DNA from: JAJDIA01 sp031555145
GTDB lineage: Bacteria > Bacteroidota > Bacteroidia > Bacteroidales > Tannerellaceae
Reading direction: 5' to 3'
Assembly (NCBI GenBank): GCA_031555145.1
Contig: JAVBUR010000029.1
Coordinates: 1 to 20,027, forward strand
DNA: 20,027 bases
Shown: piece after piece, positions 1 to 7,205 of the stretch
Position numbering within the stretch: position 1 is the first letter of the stretch
Layout of the letters: every line of letters starts with the position of its first letter
Position numbers and translations under genes: made by a program
Notes under the pieces: generated by a model
The model's database searches: none
What the model saw: the letters and a program-made list of their open reading frames with translations, nothing else
Told to the model about the DNA's origin: nothing

Positions 1-171
1 CTTTACCCACAAGAGGCAAACCCTTATAATGCCCATACCCAATAGAAATGCTTGAAAAAAGAGCCTTTTTCCGCACGGATATACGCCGACGACCAAGGGA
101 ATGGGGTGTGGACTCTTCTAATTATAGAGGAAGTTTCGTTGGATATGAAAGCGTGGAGCCTGTATGTGTCC

Positions 172-1245
172 TTATTTTTCGCGAGCTCTCCATTCTGCGA
201 CCAGTTCGGCAAAGGTTTCCTTGACCGACATGATCCGCTGGGCACGCCAGGCATTGCTGCCTGCAAAAGCGTATCCTCGTTCGAAATTGCCTTTGAAGGC
301 ATTGTAGAGCGCCATGATGATGCAGTAGGGACTGTGCGTTACATCACAGGTCTTGATGCAGTTGAAAGGACAACTTTTGGGGACTTTCAATCCGTCGCGT
401 ACTTTTTCGAGGAAGCGGCTGTGGATGGCACGGCCGGGCATACCGACGGGGCTTTTGATGATTTCGATATCCTGTTCGGAAGCATGGATGTAGCTTTCCT
501 TGAAGGCCGTTGAGGCATCACACTCGGTCGTGGTAACGAAGCGGGTACCGAGCTGTACGCCGGAGGCGCCGAGGTCGATCATCCGTTTGATGTCTTCACC
601 AGTATAAATACCTCCGGCAGCGATAACGGGTATTCGTTTCTGGTATTTTTCTTCGAAGAGGGCTACTTCACTGACCACCTGCGGAAGGAGTTCTTCCAGT
701 GAGAAGTGCTCGTCTTCGATCTGACTTTCTTTATAACCGAGGTGACCGCCGGCTTTCGGGCCTTCGAGCACAATAGCATCGGGCAGGTAGTCGTAGTTGT
801 TCTTCCATTTTTCGCAAATCAGGCGTGCCGCACGGGCGCCAGATACGATGGGCACAAGTTTGGTGACGCTATCTTTCTGCAGGAATGACGGCAGATCAAG
901 TGGCAGGCCGGCTCCACTGAAAATAATATCCGCTTTCTCCTGGATGCTGGTCTTGACCAACTCGGCGAAGTCAGAGAGAGCGACCATGATATTGACACCA
1001 ATAATCCCTTTCGCCTTCTCGCGAGCTTTGCGAATCTCTTCGCGCAAACCAAGGTTGCCGGCTTCTGTATAGTTGTTGGGAGAAAGTTTCTTGTAAAGCA
1101 GTCCAAGGCCTGCTGCAGAGATAACACCGATACCGCCTTCATTGGCAACAGCAGAAGCGAGGCCGGACAGGGAAATACCTACGCCCATACCTCCCTGGAC
1201 GATAGGAACTGGAGCTGTGAGGCCTCCAATAGTGAGTGAGTTCAT
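172..1245 (-). CDS. Nitronate monooxygenase family FMN-dependent oxidoreductase (NMO/FabK-like)
   Basis: This 357-aa protein belongs to the FMN-binding TIM-barrel family that includes nitronate monooxygenase (2-nitropropane dioxygenase) and FabK. Members oxidise alkyl nitronates or reduce enoyl thioesters in the cytoplasm. The N-terminus reads PIVQGGMGVGIS (residues 14-25). GPKAGGHLG (162-170) carries the family glycine/histidine motif, and IPVIAAGGIYTG with GASGVQLGTRF (205-236) is the FMN phosphate-binding part. Near the C-terminus four cysteines (C292, C296, C300, C308) form a C-x3-C-x3-C-x7-C pattern, which suggests a metal or Fe-S site. The gene diverges from tig and has its own -7 element just upstream. 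No clear Shine-Dalgarno precedes the ATG. The substrate cannot be told from sequence, and a FabK-type enoyl reductase role is the main alternative. Confidence 0.9.
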   Translation of the reverse strand: MNSLTIGGLTAPVPIVQGGMGVGISLSGLASAVANEGGIGVISAAGLGLLYKKLSPNNYTEAGNLGLREEIRKAREKAKGIIGVNIMVALSDFAELVKTSIQEKADIIFSGAGLPLDLPSFLQKDSVTKLVPIVSGARAARLICEKWKNNYDYLPDAIVLEGPKAGGHLGYKESQIEDEHFSLEELLPQVVSEVALFEEKYQKRIPVIAAGGIYTGEDIKRMIDLGASGVQLGTRFVTTTECDASTAFKESYIHASEQDIEIIKSPVGMPGRAIHSRFLEKVRDGLKVPKSCPFNCIKTCDVTHSPYCIIMALYNAFKGNFERGYAFAGSNAWRAQRIMSVKETFAELVAEWRAREK

Positions 1246-1268
1246 ATGATGTGTGTTTAAATTGGGCG

Positions 1269-1276
1269 CAAAGGTA
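1269..1276 (-). promoter_or_regulatory. Putative Bacteroidetes -7 promoter element for the nitronate monooxygenase gene
   Basis: On the minus strand this reads TACCTTTG, which matches the Bacteroidetes sigma-ABfr -7 consensus TAnnTTTG. It lies 24 nt before the ATG, so the leader would be under 20 nt. I found no good -33 TTTG at the usual distance, which lowers confidence. Confidence 0.45.
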
Positions 1277-1377
1277 ACACACTATTGCATATTGTGTGCA
1301 GGCAACCGTATTAAAATTGCGCAAAAAACAAAATAATGTGCATGCCCTCTCCGCTGTATCATAAAATATCGAAACAA

Positions 1378-1409
1378 TTTGCGAGTTTAAAAGATTACAT
1401 CTACTTTTG
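1378..1409 (+). promoter_or_regulatory. Putative promoter of tig (-33 TTTG / -7 TACTTTTG)
   Basis: TTTG at 1378-1381 and TACTTTTG at 1402-1409 match both halves of the Bacteroidetes promoter (TTTG, 19-21 nt, TAnnTTTG), with a 20-nt spacer. Transcription would start around 1416, leaving a leader of about 40 nt. An AAGGAG at 1424-1429 lies within this leader, too far from the ATG at 1455 to be an ordinary ribosome-binding site. Confidence 0.65.
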
Positions 1410-1454
1410 CAAACTGAAATTTTAAGGAGTAACTAATTTAATAAATCATTCATA

Positions 1455-2807
1455 ATGAACGTTTCACTGACAAAACAAGATGCCGTAAGCGGTATCATGA
1501 AGATAGAGATCGTGAAGGCAGACTATGCAGAGTTGGTTGAGAAGAACTTGCGCGGCCTGCGCCAGAAAGCCAATATCCCCGGATTCCGTAAGGGAATGGT
1601 TCCGATGGGCATGGTGCAAAAAATGTATGGCAAGCACGTGCTGGCAGAAGAAGTAAACAAACTCGTTTCGGAAAATATCTACAAATATATCCGTGAGAAC
1701 AACGTGAACGTATTGGGTGAACCGATGCCGAGCGAAACAGATCAGCCGATGATCGACTTCAACAAAGACGAAACGTTTGAATTTGTGTTTGATGTAGCCC
1801 TGGCTCCTGAAATAGACATTAACCTGACGAAGCGCGACAAAGTCCCCTTCTATCAGGTAACGATCGACGATAAAATGGTAGACGAACAGGTAGAATCCTA
1901 CAAAGCCAATTTCGGTACCTATACCCAGGTAACCGACGTAGAAGAAACCGATATGCTCAAAGGCCGCGTGGCTGAACTCGAAAACGGTACGCTGAAAGAA
2001 GGCGGTATCGTGGTAGAAGACGCTGTCGTAATGCCTAAATATATGAAGGATGAAGCCGAGAAGGCCAAATTTATGACAGCTGGCCTGAACTCCATCGTCA
2101 TCTTCAACCCCAACAAGGCCTATGAAGGCGCCGAAGCTGAAATCTCATCCTTCCTGAAGATCGACAAAAGCCAGGTTGCCAACGTAACGGCCGACTTTAG
2201 TTTCGAAGTGCAGGAAATCACCCGCTATGCTGCCGCCGAAGTCGATCAGACTTTGTTCGACCGCGTATTCGGCCCGGACGCTGTTTCAACGGAAGACGAA
2301 TTTCGTGCCAAAATCCGCGTAGTATTGGCCGAACAGTTTACTCCGCAGTCGAACTATAAATTCATGCTCGACAGCCGTGACATGCTGATGAAGAAAGCCG
2401 GCGACTTGCAATTTGCCGACGAACTGCTGAAGCGCTGGTTGCTCGTAGCCAATGAAAACAACACGAAGGAAGCTGTCGAAGAAGACTTCCCGAAAGTGAA
2501 GGAAGACCTGACCTATCACCTGATCAAAGAAAACCTGGTGAAAGGCAACGACCTGAAAGTAGAAGATGCCGACGTAGTCAACGTAGCCAAACAGGTAGCC
2601 AAATCACAGTTTGCCCAATACGGTATGCTGTCGGTACCCGATGACGTACTGACCAATTATGCCCAGGATATGCTGAAAAATAAGGAAACGATCCAGAATC
2701 TGGTAGACCGTGCCGTCGAAGACAAGTTGGCAGAGTGGCTGAAAGAGCATGTGAAGCTCGATGTGAAGGAAGTTTCCGTAGAAGAATTCGGTAATTTATT
2801 CAAATAA
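1455..2807 (+). CDS. tig: Trigger factor (ribosome-associated chaperone)
   Basis: Trigger factor binds the ribosome at the exit tunnel and shields nascent chains. The N-terminal ribosome-binding domain carries the signature IPGFRKGMVP (residues 41-50), close to the canonical GFRxGxxP loop that docks on L23. A middle region of about residues 150-255 corresponds to the FKBP-like PPIase domain but looks divergent. The remainder (about 255-450) is the helical C-terminal chaperone arm. At 450 aa it is near the usual 430-450. Translation from ATG 1455 gives the expected N-terminus (VSLTKQDAVSGIMKIEI). The gene has its own promoter and is followed 8 nt later by a strong hairpin, so it is probably transcribed apart from clpP and clpX, its usual neighbours. 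Confidence 0.96.
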   Translation: MNVSLTKQDAVSGIMKIEIVKADYAELVEKNLRGLRQKANIPGFRKGMVPMGMVQKMYGKHVLAEEVNKLVSENIYKYIRENNVNVLGEPMPSETDQPMIDFNKDETFEFVFDVALAPEIDINLTKRDKVPFYQVTIDDKMVDEQVESYKANFGTYTQVTDVEETDMLKGRVAELENGTLKEGGIVVEDAVVMPKYMKDEAEKAKFMTAGLNSIVIFNPNKAYEGAEAEISSFLKIDKSQVANVTADFSFEVQEITRYAAAEVDQTLFDRVFGPDAVSTEDEFRAKIRVVLAEQFTPQSNYKFMLDSRDMLMKKAGDLQFADELLKRWLLVANENNTKEAVEEDFPKVKEDLTYHLIKENLVKGNDLKVEDADVVNVAKQVAKSQFAQYGMLSVPDDVLTNYAQDMLKNKETIQNLVDRAVEDKLAEWLKEHVKLDVKEVSVEEFGNLFK

Positions 2808-2815
2808 ATAAGGTG

Positions 2816-2836
2816 CCGGGAGTGCCAAACTCCCGG
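2816..2836 (+). terminator. Hairpin terminator after tig
   Basis: A perfect 8-bp GC-rich stem, CCGGGAGT (2816-2823) with ACTCCCGG (2829-2836), closes a 5-nt loop GCCAA. It begins 8 nt after the tig stop codon. No T-run follows, so it is not a textbook Rho-independent terminator, but position and stability fit a 3' end or mRNA-stabilising hairpin. Confidence 0.65.
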
Positions 2837-2893
2837 TCAATCCTATAAAAGGGGACGTCTCTCTAAAAAATAATCTTTGCGGATAACAAATAA

Positions 2894-2926
2894 GTTGTTT
2901 CTTTCAGAAATTTATTTATAACTTTG
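2894..2926 (+). promoter_or_regulatory. Putative promoter of clpP-clpX (-33 GTTG / -7 TAACTTTG)
   Basis: TAACTTTG at 2919-2926 is an exact TAnnTTTG -7 element. GTTG at 2894-2897 lies 21 nt upstream as a near -33 TTTG. It sits between the tig hairpin and the clpP start and would give a leader of about 60 nt. Confidence 0.6.
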
Positions 2927-2993
2927 TTTTCCGCTAAGATCAGGGGGAGGTCCCTTTTTGTGTTTTAGCCGTTTAACTAAATTCAGACAATGT

Positions 2994-3656
2994 ATGGAAG
3001 ATTTCAAAAAGTATGCTACCAAGCATTTGCGTATGAGTGGCACAGCCCTCGACAGCTATATGAATATATCAAGTAGCTATATTTCACCAACGATCATAGA
3101 AGAACGTCAGTTGAATGTGGCTCAGATGGACGTGTTTTCACGCCTGATGATGGATCGTATCATTTTCCTGGGAACACAGGTGGATGATTACACCGCCAAT
3201 GTAATCCAGGCACAGTTGCTTTACCTTGATTCAAGTGATCCGGGCAAAGACATCTCGATTTATATCAATTCGCCGGGCGGATCAGTTTATGCGGGATATG
3301 GAATTTATGATACGATGCAGTTTATAGGCAGTAATGTGTCGACGATCTGTACCGGTATTGCTGCCTCCATGGCCTCCGTGTTGTTGGTGGCCGGCGTCAA
3401 GGGGAAACGTTTTGCCCTGAAACATTCACGCGTGATGATCCACCAGCCGTTGGGAGGTGCCCAGGGACAGGCTTCGGATATTGAGATCGCCGCCCGTGAA
3501 ATACTGAAAGTGAAAAAAGAACTGTATACGATCATTGCCGACCACTCCGGCCAGCCTTTTGATAAGGTACAGGCTGATGGCGACCGTGACTTCTGGATGA
3601 CCGCCGAAGAAGCGAAGGAGTATGGTATGATCGACGATATTCTAATCCGTAAATAA
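2994..3656 (+). CDS. clpP: ATP-dependent Clp protease proteolytic subunit ClpP
   Basis: ClpP is the serine peptidase whose two stacked heptamers form the degradation chamber fed by ClpX. The catalytic triad is visible: S125 in GIAASMAS, H150 in MIHQPLGG and D199 in DRDFWM. INSPGGSVYAG (91-101) is the oxyanion and substrate-strand motif. I chose ATG 2994, which gives 220 aa beginning MEDFKKYATK. The frame stays open upstream to a TTG at 2958, but that would overlap the start of the leader and add unrelated sequence. Compared with E. coli ClpP the N-terminus carries an extra stretch of about 30 residues before PTIIEERQLN. It may be a propeptide or an axial-loop extension. clpX follows after 12 nt. 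Confidence 0.96.
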   Translation: MEDFKKYATKHLRMSGTALDSYMNISSSYISPTIIEERQLNVAQMDVFSRLMMDRIIFLGTQVDDYTANVIQAQLLYLDSSDPGKDISIYINSPGGSVYAGYGIYDTMQFIGSNVSTICTGIAASMASVLLVAGVKGKRFALKHSRVMIHQPLGGAQGQASDIEIAAREILKVKKELYTIIADHSGQPFDKVQADGDRDFWMTAEEAKEYGMIDDILIRK

Positions 3657-3668
3657 TAAAGGAGAAAT

Positions 3669-4904
3669 ATGGCCAAAACAAGGGAAGAGTCATGTTCGTT
3701 CTGCGGACGCAGCAGCAGGGAAGTTTCGATGTTGATCAATGGATTGTCTGCTACGATCTGCGATGAATGTGCACTTCAGGCTTACGAAATAGTGCAGGAA
3801 GGAAAGCCTGCTAAGGATGGTGCTTCGTTCGGTTTGAACCGCAGCGAACTGCCTAAACCGGAAGAGATAAAACTGTTCCTTGATCAATATGTGATCGGTC
3901 AGGATGATGCGAAACGGTATCTGTCTGTTTCCGTCTATAACCACTATAAACGTTTGCTGCAAAAGGTGACAGCGGATGATGTGGAAATTGAAAAGTCCAA
4001 CATTATTATGGTGGGAGCGACTGGCACGGGAAAAACCCTGTTGGCACGTACCATTGCCAAGCTGTTACATGTGCCCTTTACCATTGTCGACGCCACGGTG
4101 CTGACCGAGGCCGGCTATGTGGGCGAAGATATCGAGAGTATCCTGACTCGTTTGTTGCAGGTCGCTGACTATGATGTGGCTGCGGCGCAGCGGGGTATCG
4201 TGTTTATTGATGAGATCGACAAGATTGCCCGGAAAAGCGATAACCCGTCTATTACCCGTGACGTGAGCGGCGAAGGCGTCCAGCAGGGACTGTTAAAACT
4301 GCTGGAAGGTTCCGTTGTGAATGTCCCCCCTCAAGGTGGCCGCAAGCACCCCGAGCAAAAGATGATACCGGTAGATACGAAGAATATCCTCTTCGTCTGC
4401 GGCGGTGCCTTTGACGGTATTGAAAAGAAGATTGCCCAACGCTTGAATACCCGGATGGTAGGATACGCCATCAGCAAGGAAACGGCGACCATCGACCGGA
4501 ACAACCTGTTGAAGTATATCACGCCGACCGACCTGAAAGCCTTCGGACTGATACCTGAGATCATCGGTCGTTTGCCTATCCTGACATACCTTGATCCGTT
4601 AGATCGGCAAACCCTGCGTAGTATCCTGACGGAGCCGAAGAACTCGATCATCAAGCAGTATGCCAAACTGTTTGAGATGGATGGAATCGCCCTTACATTT
4701 GAGGATGATGTATATGAGTATATTGTAGATAAGGCGCTCGAATTCAAGTTGGGGGCGCGAGGACTGCGCTCTATCGTGGAAGCGATCATGATGGATGCGA
4801 TGTTCTCGATGCCTTCGTCCAAGAAGAAATCACTGAAGGTGACACTGGCTTTTGCGAAGGAAAACTTTGAAAAGTCGGATGTGAACCGCTTACAAATCGC
4901 ATGA
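3669..4904 (+). CDS. clpX: ATP-dependent Clp protease ATP-binding subunit ClpX
   Basis: ClpX is the AAA+ unfoldase that recognises tagged substrates and threads them into ClpP. The N-terminal zinc-binding domain has C9, C12, C31 and C34. Walker A is GATGTGKT (116-123) and Walker B IVFIDEID (177-184). The pore loop GYVGE is at 149-153, the RKH loop at 225-227, and the sensor-2 arginine lies in GARGLR (362-367). The ClpP-docking tripeptide, IGF in E. coli, aligns with VGY (264-266). A good Shine-Dalgarno, AAAGGAG, ends 4 nt before the ATG. At 411 aa it is of normal length. It is co-transcribed with clpP, as in many bacteria. Confidence 0.97.
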   Translation: MAKTREESCSFCGRSSREVSMLINGLSATICDECALQAYEIVQEGKPAKDGASFGLNRSELPKPEEIKLFLDQYVIGQDDAKRYLSVSVYNHYKRLLQKVTADDVEIEKSNIIMVGATGTGKTLLARTIAKLLHVPFTIVDATVLTEAGYVGEDIESILTRLLQVADYDVAAAQRGIVFIDEIDKIARKSDNPSITRDVSGEGVQQGLLKLLEGSVVNVPPQGGRKHPEQKMIPVDTKNILFVCGGAFDGIEKKIAQRLNTRMVGYAISKETATIDRNNLLKYITPTDLKAFGLIPEIIGRLPILTYLDPLDRQTLRSILTEPKNSIIKQYAKLFEMDGIALTFEDDVYEYIVDKALEFKLGARGLRSIVEAIMMDAMFSMPSSKKKSLKVTLAFAKENFEKSDVNRLQIA

Positions 4905-4931
4905 TGTAGCGAATATAAAATACTATTGGGT

Positions 4932-7112
4932 ATGGGGAACAGAGACCATTTAACAGACGCGCTGAAAACACATTTTGGCTTTGATACCTTTAAAGGTAAC
5001 CAGAAGCGTATCATCGAAAATGTGTTGGCCGGAAACGACACGTTCGTGTTGATGCCTACCGGCGGGGGAAAATCATTGTGCTACCAGTTGCCTTCGCTCA
5101 TGATGGAAGGTACGGCGATCGTGATTTCTCCACTGATTGCCCTGATGAAGAATCAGGTGGATGCGATGCGTAACTTCAGCGAAGAAGATGGAGTGGCCCA
5201 TTTTATTAATTCGTCGTTGAACAAGACGGCTATCGACCAAGTAAAAGACGATATCCGTACCGGCCGCACCAAACTGCTGTATGTGGCTCCCGAGTCGTTG
5301 ACGAAGGAAGAAAATATTGAGTTTCTGCGACAGATACCGATCTCTTTTTATGCTGTGGACGAAGCACACTGTATCTCGGAGTGGGGACATGATTTTCGTC
5401 CGGAGTATCGTCGGATACGGCCAATTATCAATGAGATCGGGAAACGCCCGTTGATCGCCTTAACGGCCACGGCTACGCCCAAGGTGCAGCATGATATCCA
5501 GAAGAACCTGGGTATGATTGATGCAACGGTGTTCAAGTCCTCGTTCAATCGCCCGAATCTGTATTATGAAGTACGCCCGAAAGGACAGAATGTCGATCGC
5601 GACATCATCAAATATATCAAAGCGAATGACGGCAAATCGGGTATTGTGTATTGCCTGAGCCGGAAAAAAGTGGAAGAGTTTGCCGATATATTGAAAGCCA
5701 ATGGGATTAAAGCTCTGCCTTATCATGCCGGAATGGATTCGCAGGTGCGTTCGACCAACCAGGATGCGTTCTTGATGGAAGAAGCCGATGTGATTGTCGC
5801 CACGATCGCATTTGGTATGGGTATCGATAAGCCGGATGTGCGGTATGTTATACATTATGATATACCCAAAAGCCTGGAAGGCTATTATCAGGAAACCGGA
5901 CGCGCAGGTCGGGATGGAGGAGAAGGAAAGTGTATCGCCTTCTATGCCTTGAAAGATTTGCAGAAATTGGAGAAATTTATGCAGGGAAAACCTGTAGCCG
6001 AACAGGAGATCGGAAAACAGTTGCTGCTTGAAACAGCGGCCTATGCTGAGACATCCGTCTGCCGTCGGAAAGTATTGTTACATTATTTTGGAGAAGGATA
6101 TACAGAAGATAATTGTGGAAGTTGTGATAATTGTTTGAATCCCAAAATGCAAGTAGAAGCAAAAGAATTACTGGTCGGCGTACTGGAAGTAGTAAGCGCC
6201 CTGAAAGAGAAATTTAAAGCCGAATACATCGTGAATGTATTATTAGGCAATGAAACATCAGAAATACAGTCTTATAAACATAGTGACCTGGAAGTATTCG
6301 CCTCGGGACAGGATGAAGATGAAAAAACCTGGAATGCAGTGATCCGCCAGGCCCTGATCGCAGGCTACCTGTCGAAGGATATTGAAAACTATGGGTTGTT
6401 GAAGATAACCGAAGGCGGAAAAAAATTCATGGACAAACCTGTGTCGTTCAAGATTACCAAAGACAATGAGTTTGAAGAAGAGGATGAAGAAGTACAGGTG
6501 CGCGGCGGGGCTTCCTGCGCCGTCGACCCGGTGCTGTATTCGATGATGAAAGACCTGCGTAAGAAATTATCCAAGCGGTTGGAGGTCCCTCCGTTTGTGA
6601 TCTTCCAGGATCCTTCGCTTGAAGCGATGGCAACCACCTATCCGATTACCTTGGATGAATTGCAGAATATTCCGGGCGTAGGTGCCGGTAAGGCCAAACG
6701 ATACGGAAAGGAGTTTGTAGAGCTGATCCGCAAACATGTGGACGAGAATGAGATCGAGCGTCCGGAAGACCTGCGTGTTCGTACGGTAGCCAATAAATCC
6801 AAACTAAAGGTGTCTATTATCCAGCGCATCGACCGCAAGGTCGCATTGGATGAGATTGCCCTGACGAACGGGCTTGAATTTGGCGAACTGTTGGACGAAC
6901 TGGAAGTGATTGTCTATTCGGGTACCCGGATCAACATTGACTATTTTGTCGACGATGTAATGGACGAAGACCACATCGAAGATATCTATGAATACTTCAA
7001 GGATTCGGAAACCGATGATCTGGAAGAAGCTATCGAAGAACTTGGGGGAGACTATACGGAAGACGAAATTCGCCTGATCCGCATCAAGTTCTTGTCGGAA
7101 ATGGCTAACTAG
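4932..7112 (+). CDS. recQ: ATP-dependent DNA helicase RecQ
   Basis: RecQ is a 3'-to-5' superfamily-2 helicase in recombination and replication-fork repair. Motif I MPTGGGKS (41-48), DEAH (143-146), ALTATATP (176-183) and the motif VI region QETGRAGRDG (320-329) are intact. The zinc-binding RQC subdomain has C377, C395, C398 and C401. An HRDC domain spans about 532-605, including IPGVGAGKAKRYG. A C-terminal extension of about 120 residues, rich in acidic residues (605-726), makes the protein longer than E. coli RecQ (about 610 aa), apparently typical for Bacteroidetes. I chose ATG 4932 over an in-frame TTG 6 nt upstream. No clear Shine-Dalgarno is seen. The 27-nt gap after clpX has no promoter I can recognise, so read-through from clpPX is likely. 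Confidence 0.96.
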   Translation: MGNRDHLTDALKTHFGFDTFKGNQKRIIENVLAGNDTFVLMPTGGGKSLCYQLPSLMMEGTAIVISPLIALMKNQVDAMRNFSEEDGVAHFINSSLNKTAIDQVKDDIRTGRTKLLYVAPESLTKEENIEFLRQIPISFYAVDEAHCISEWGHDFRPEYRRIRPIINEIGKRPLIALTATATPKVQHDIQKNLGMIDATVFKSSFNRPNLYYEVRPKGQNVDRDIIKYIKANDGKSGIVYCLSRKKVEEFADILKANGIKALPYHAGMDSQVRSTNQDAFLMEEADVIVATIAFGMGIDKPDVRYVIHYDIPKSLEGYYQETGRAGRDGGEGKCIAFYALKDLQKLEKFMQGKPVAEQEIGKQLLLETAAYAETSVCRRKVLLHYFGEGYTEDNCGSCDNCLNPKMQVEAKELLVGVLEVVSALKEKFKAEYIVNVLLGNETSEIQSYKHSDLEVFASGQDEDEKTWNAVIRQALIAGYLSKDIENYGLLKITEGGKKFMDKPVSFKITKDNEFEEEDEEVQVRGGASCAVDPVLYSMMKDLRKKLSKRLEVPPFVIFQDPSLEAMATTYPITLDELQNIPGVGAGKAKRYGKEFVELIRKHVDENEIERPEDLRVRTVANKSKLKVSIIQRIDRKVALDEIALTNGLEFGELLDELEVIVYSGTRINIDYFVDDVMDEDHIEDIYEYFKDSETDDLEEAIEELGGDYTEDEIRLIRIKFLSEMAN

Positions 7113-7125
7113 GAGAATTATAAAA

Positions 7126-7183
7126 AACACTAATTTAAGGGGATAGCATACTTTTCTTGCTCGTGTTCCGTTAGATTAGTGTT
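7126..7183. repeat. 9-bp inverted repeat overlapping the foldase-operon promoter
   Basis: AACACTAAT (7126-7134) and ATTAGTGTT (7175-7183) are perfect reverse complements separated by 40 nt. The right arm overlaps the first base of the -7 element TATTTTTG. The pair could be a weak long-loop terminator for recQ, since a T-rich run follows the right arm, or paired operator half-sites at the next promoter. Confidence 0.45.
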
Positions 7184-7190
7184 ATTTTTG
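7157..7190 (+). promoter_or_regulatory. Putative promoter of the foldase/OstA/mutL operon
   Basis: TATTTTTG at 7183-7190 matches the -7 consensus TAnnTTTG. A TTG at 7157-7159 lies 23 nt upstream, slightly far for the -33 element. Transcription would begin around 7195-7198, only about 10 nt before the first candidate ATG (7206) and about 28 nt before the second (7224). Confidence 0.5.
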
Positions 7191-7205
7191 TAGTTTGAAA
7201 GGAGC

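Noticed and set aside
32..45. 14-nt match (CTATTGGGTATGGG) between this minus-strand site and the recQ start region at 4924-4937
   Set aside because: A single short match with no flanking similarity is best explained by chance.
1..171. Possible gene edge: a minus-strand ATG at 36 opens a 12-codon frame running off the window (MGIIRVCLLWVK)
   Set aside because: Only 12 codons are visible with no Shine-Dalgarno, promoter or recognisable protein start. The stretch holds nothing else I can support.
2958..2993. Upstream TTG extension of clpP
   Set aside because: The added 12 residues do not resemble ClpP and lie in the leader. ATG 2994 gives the normal length.
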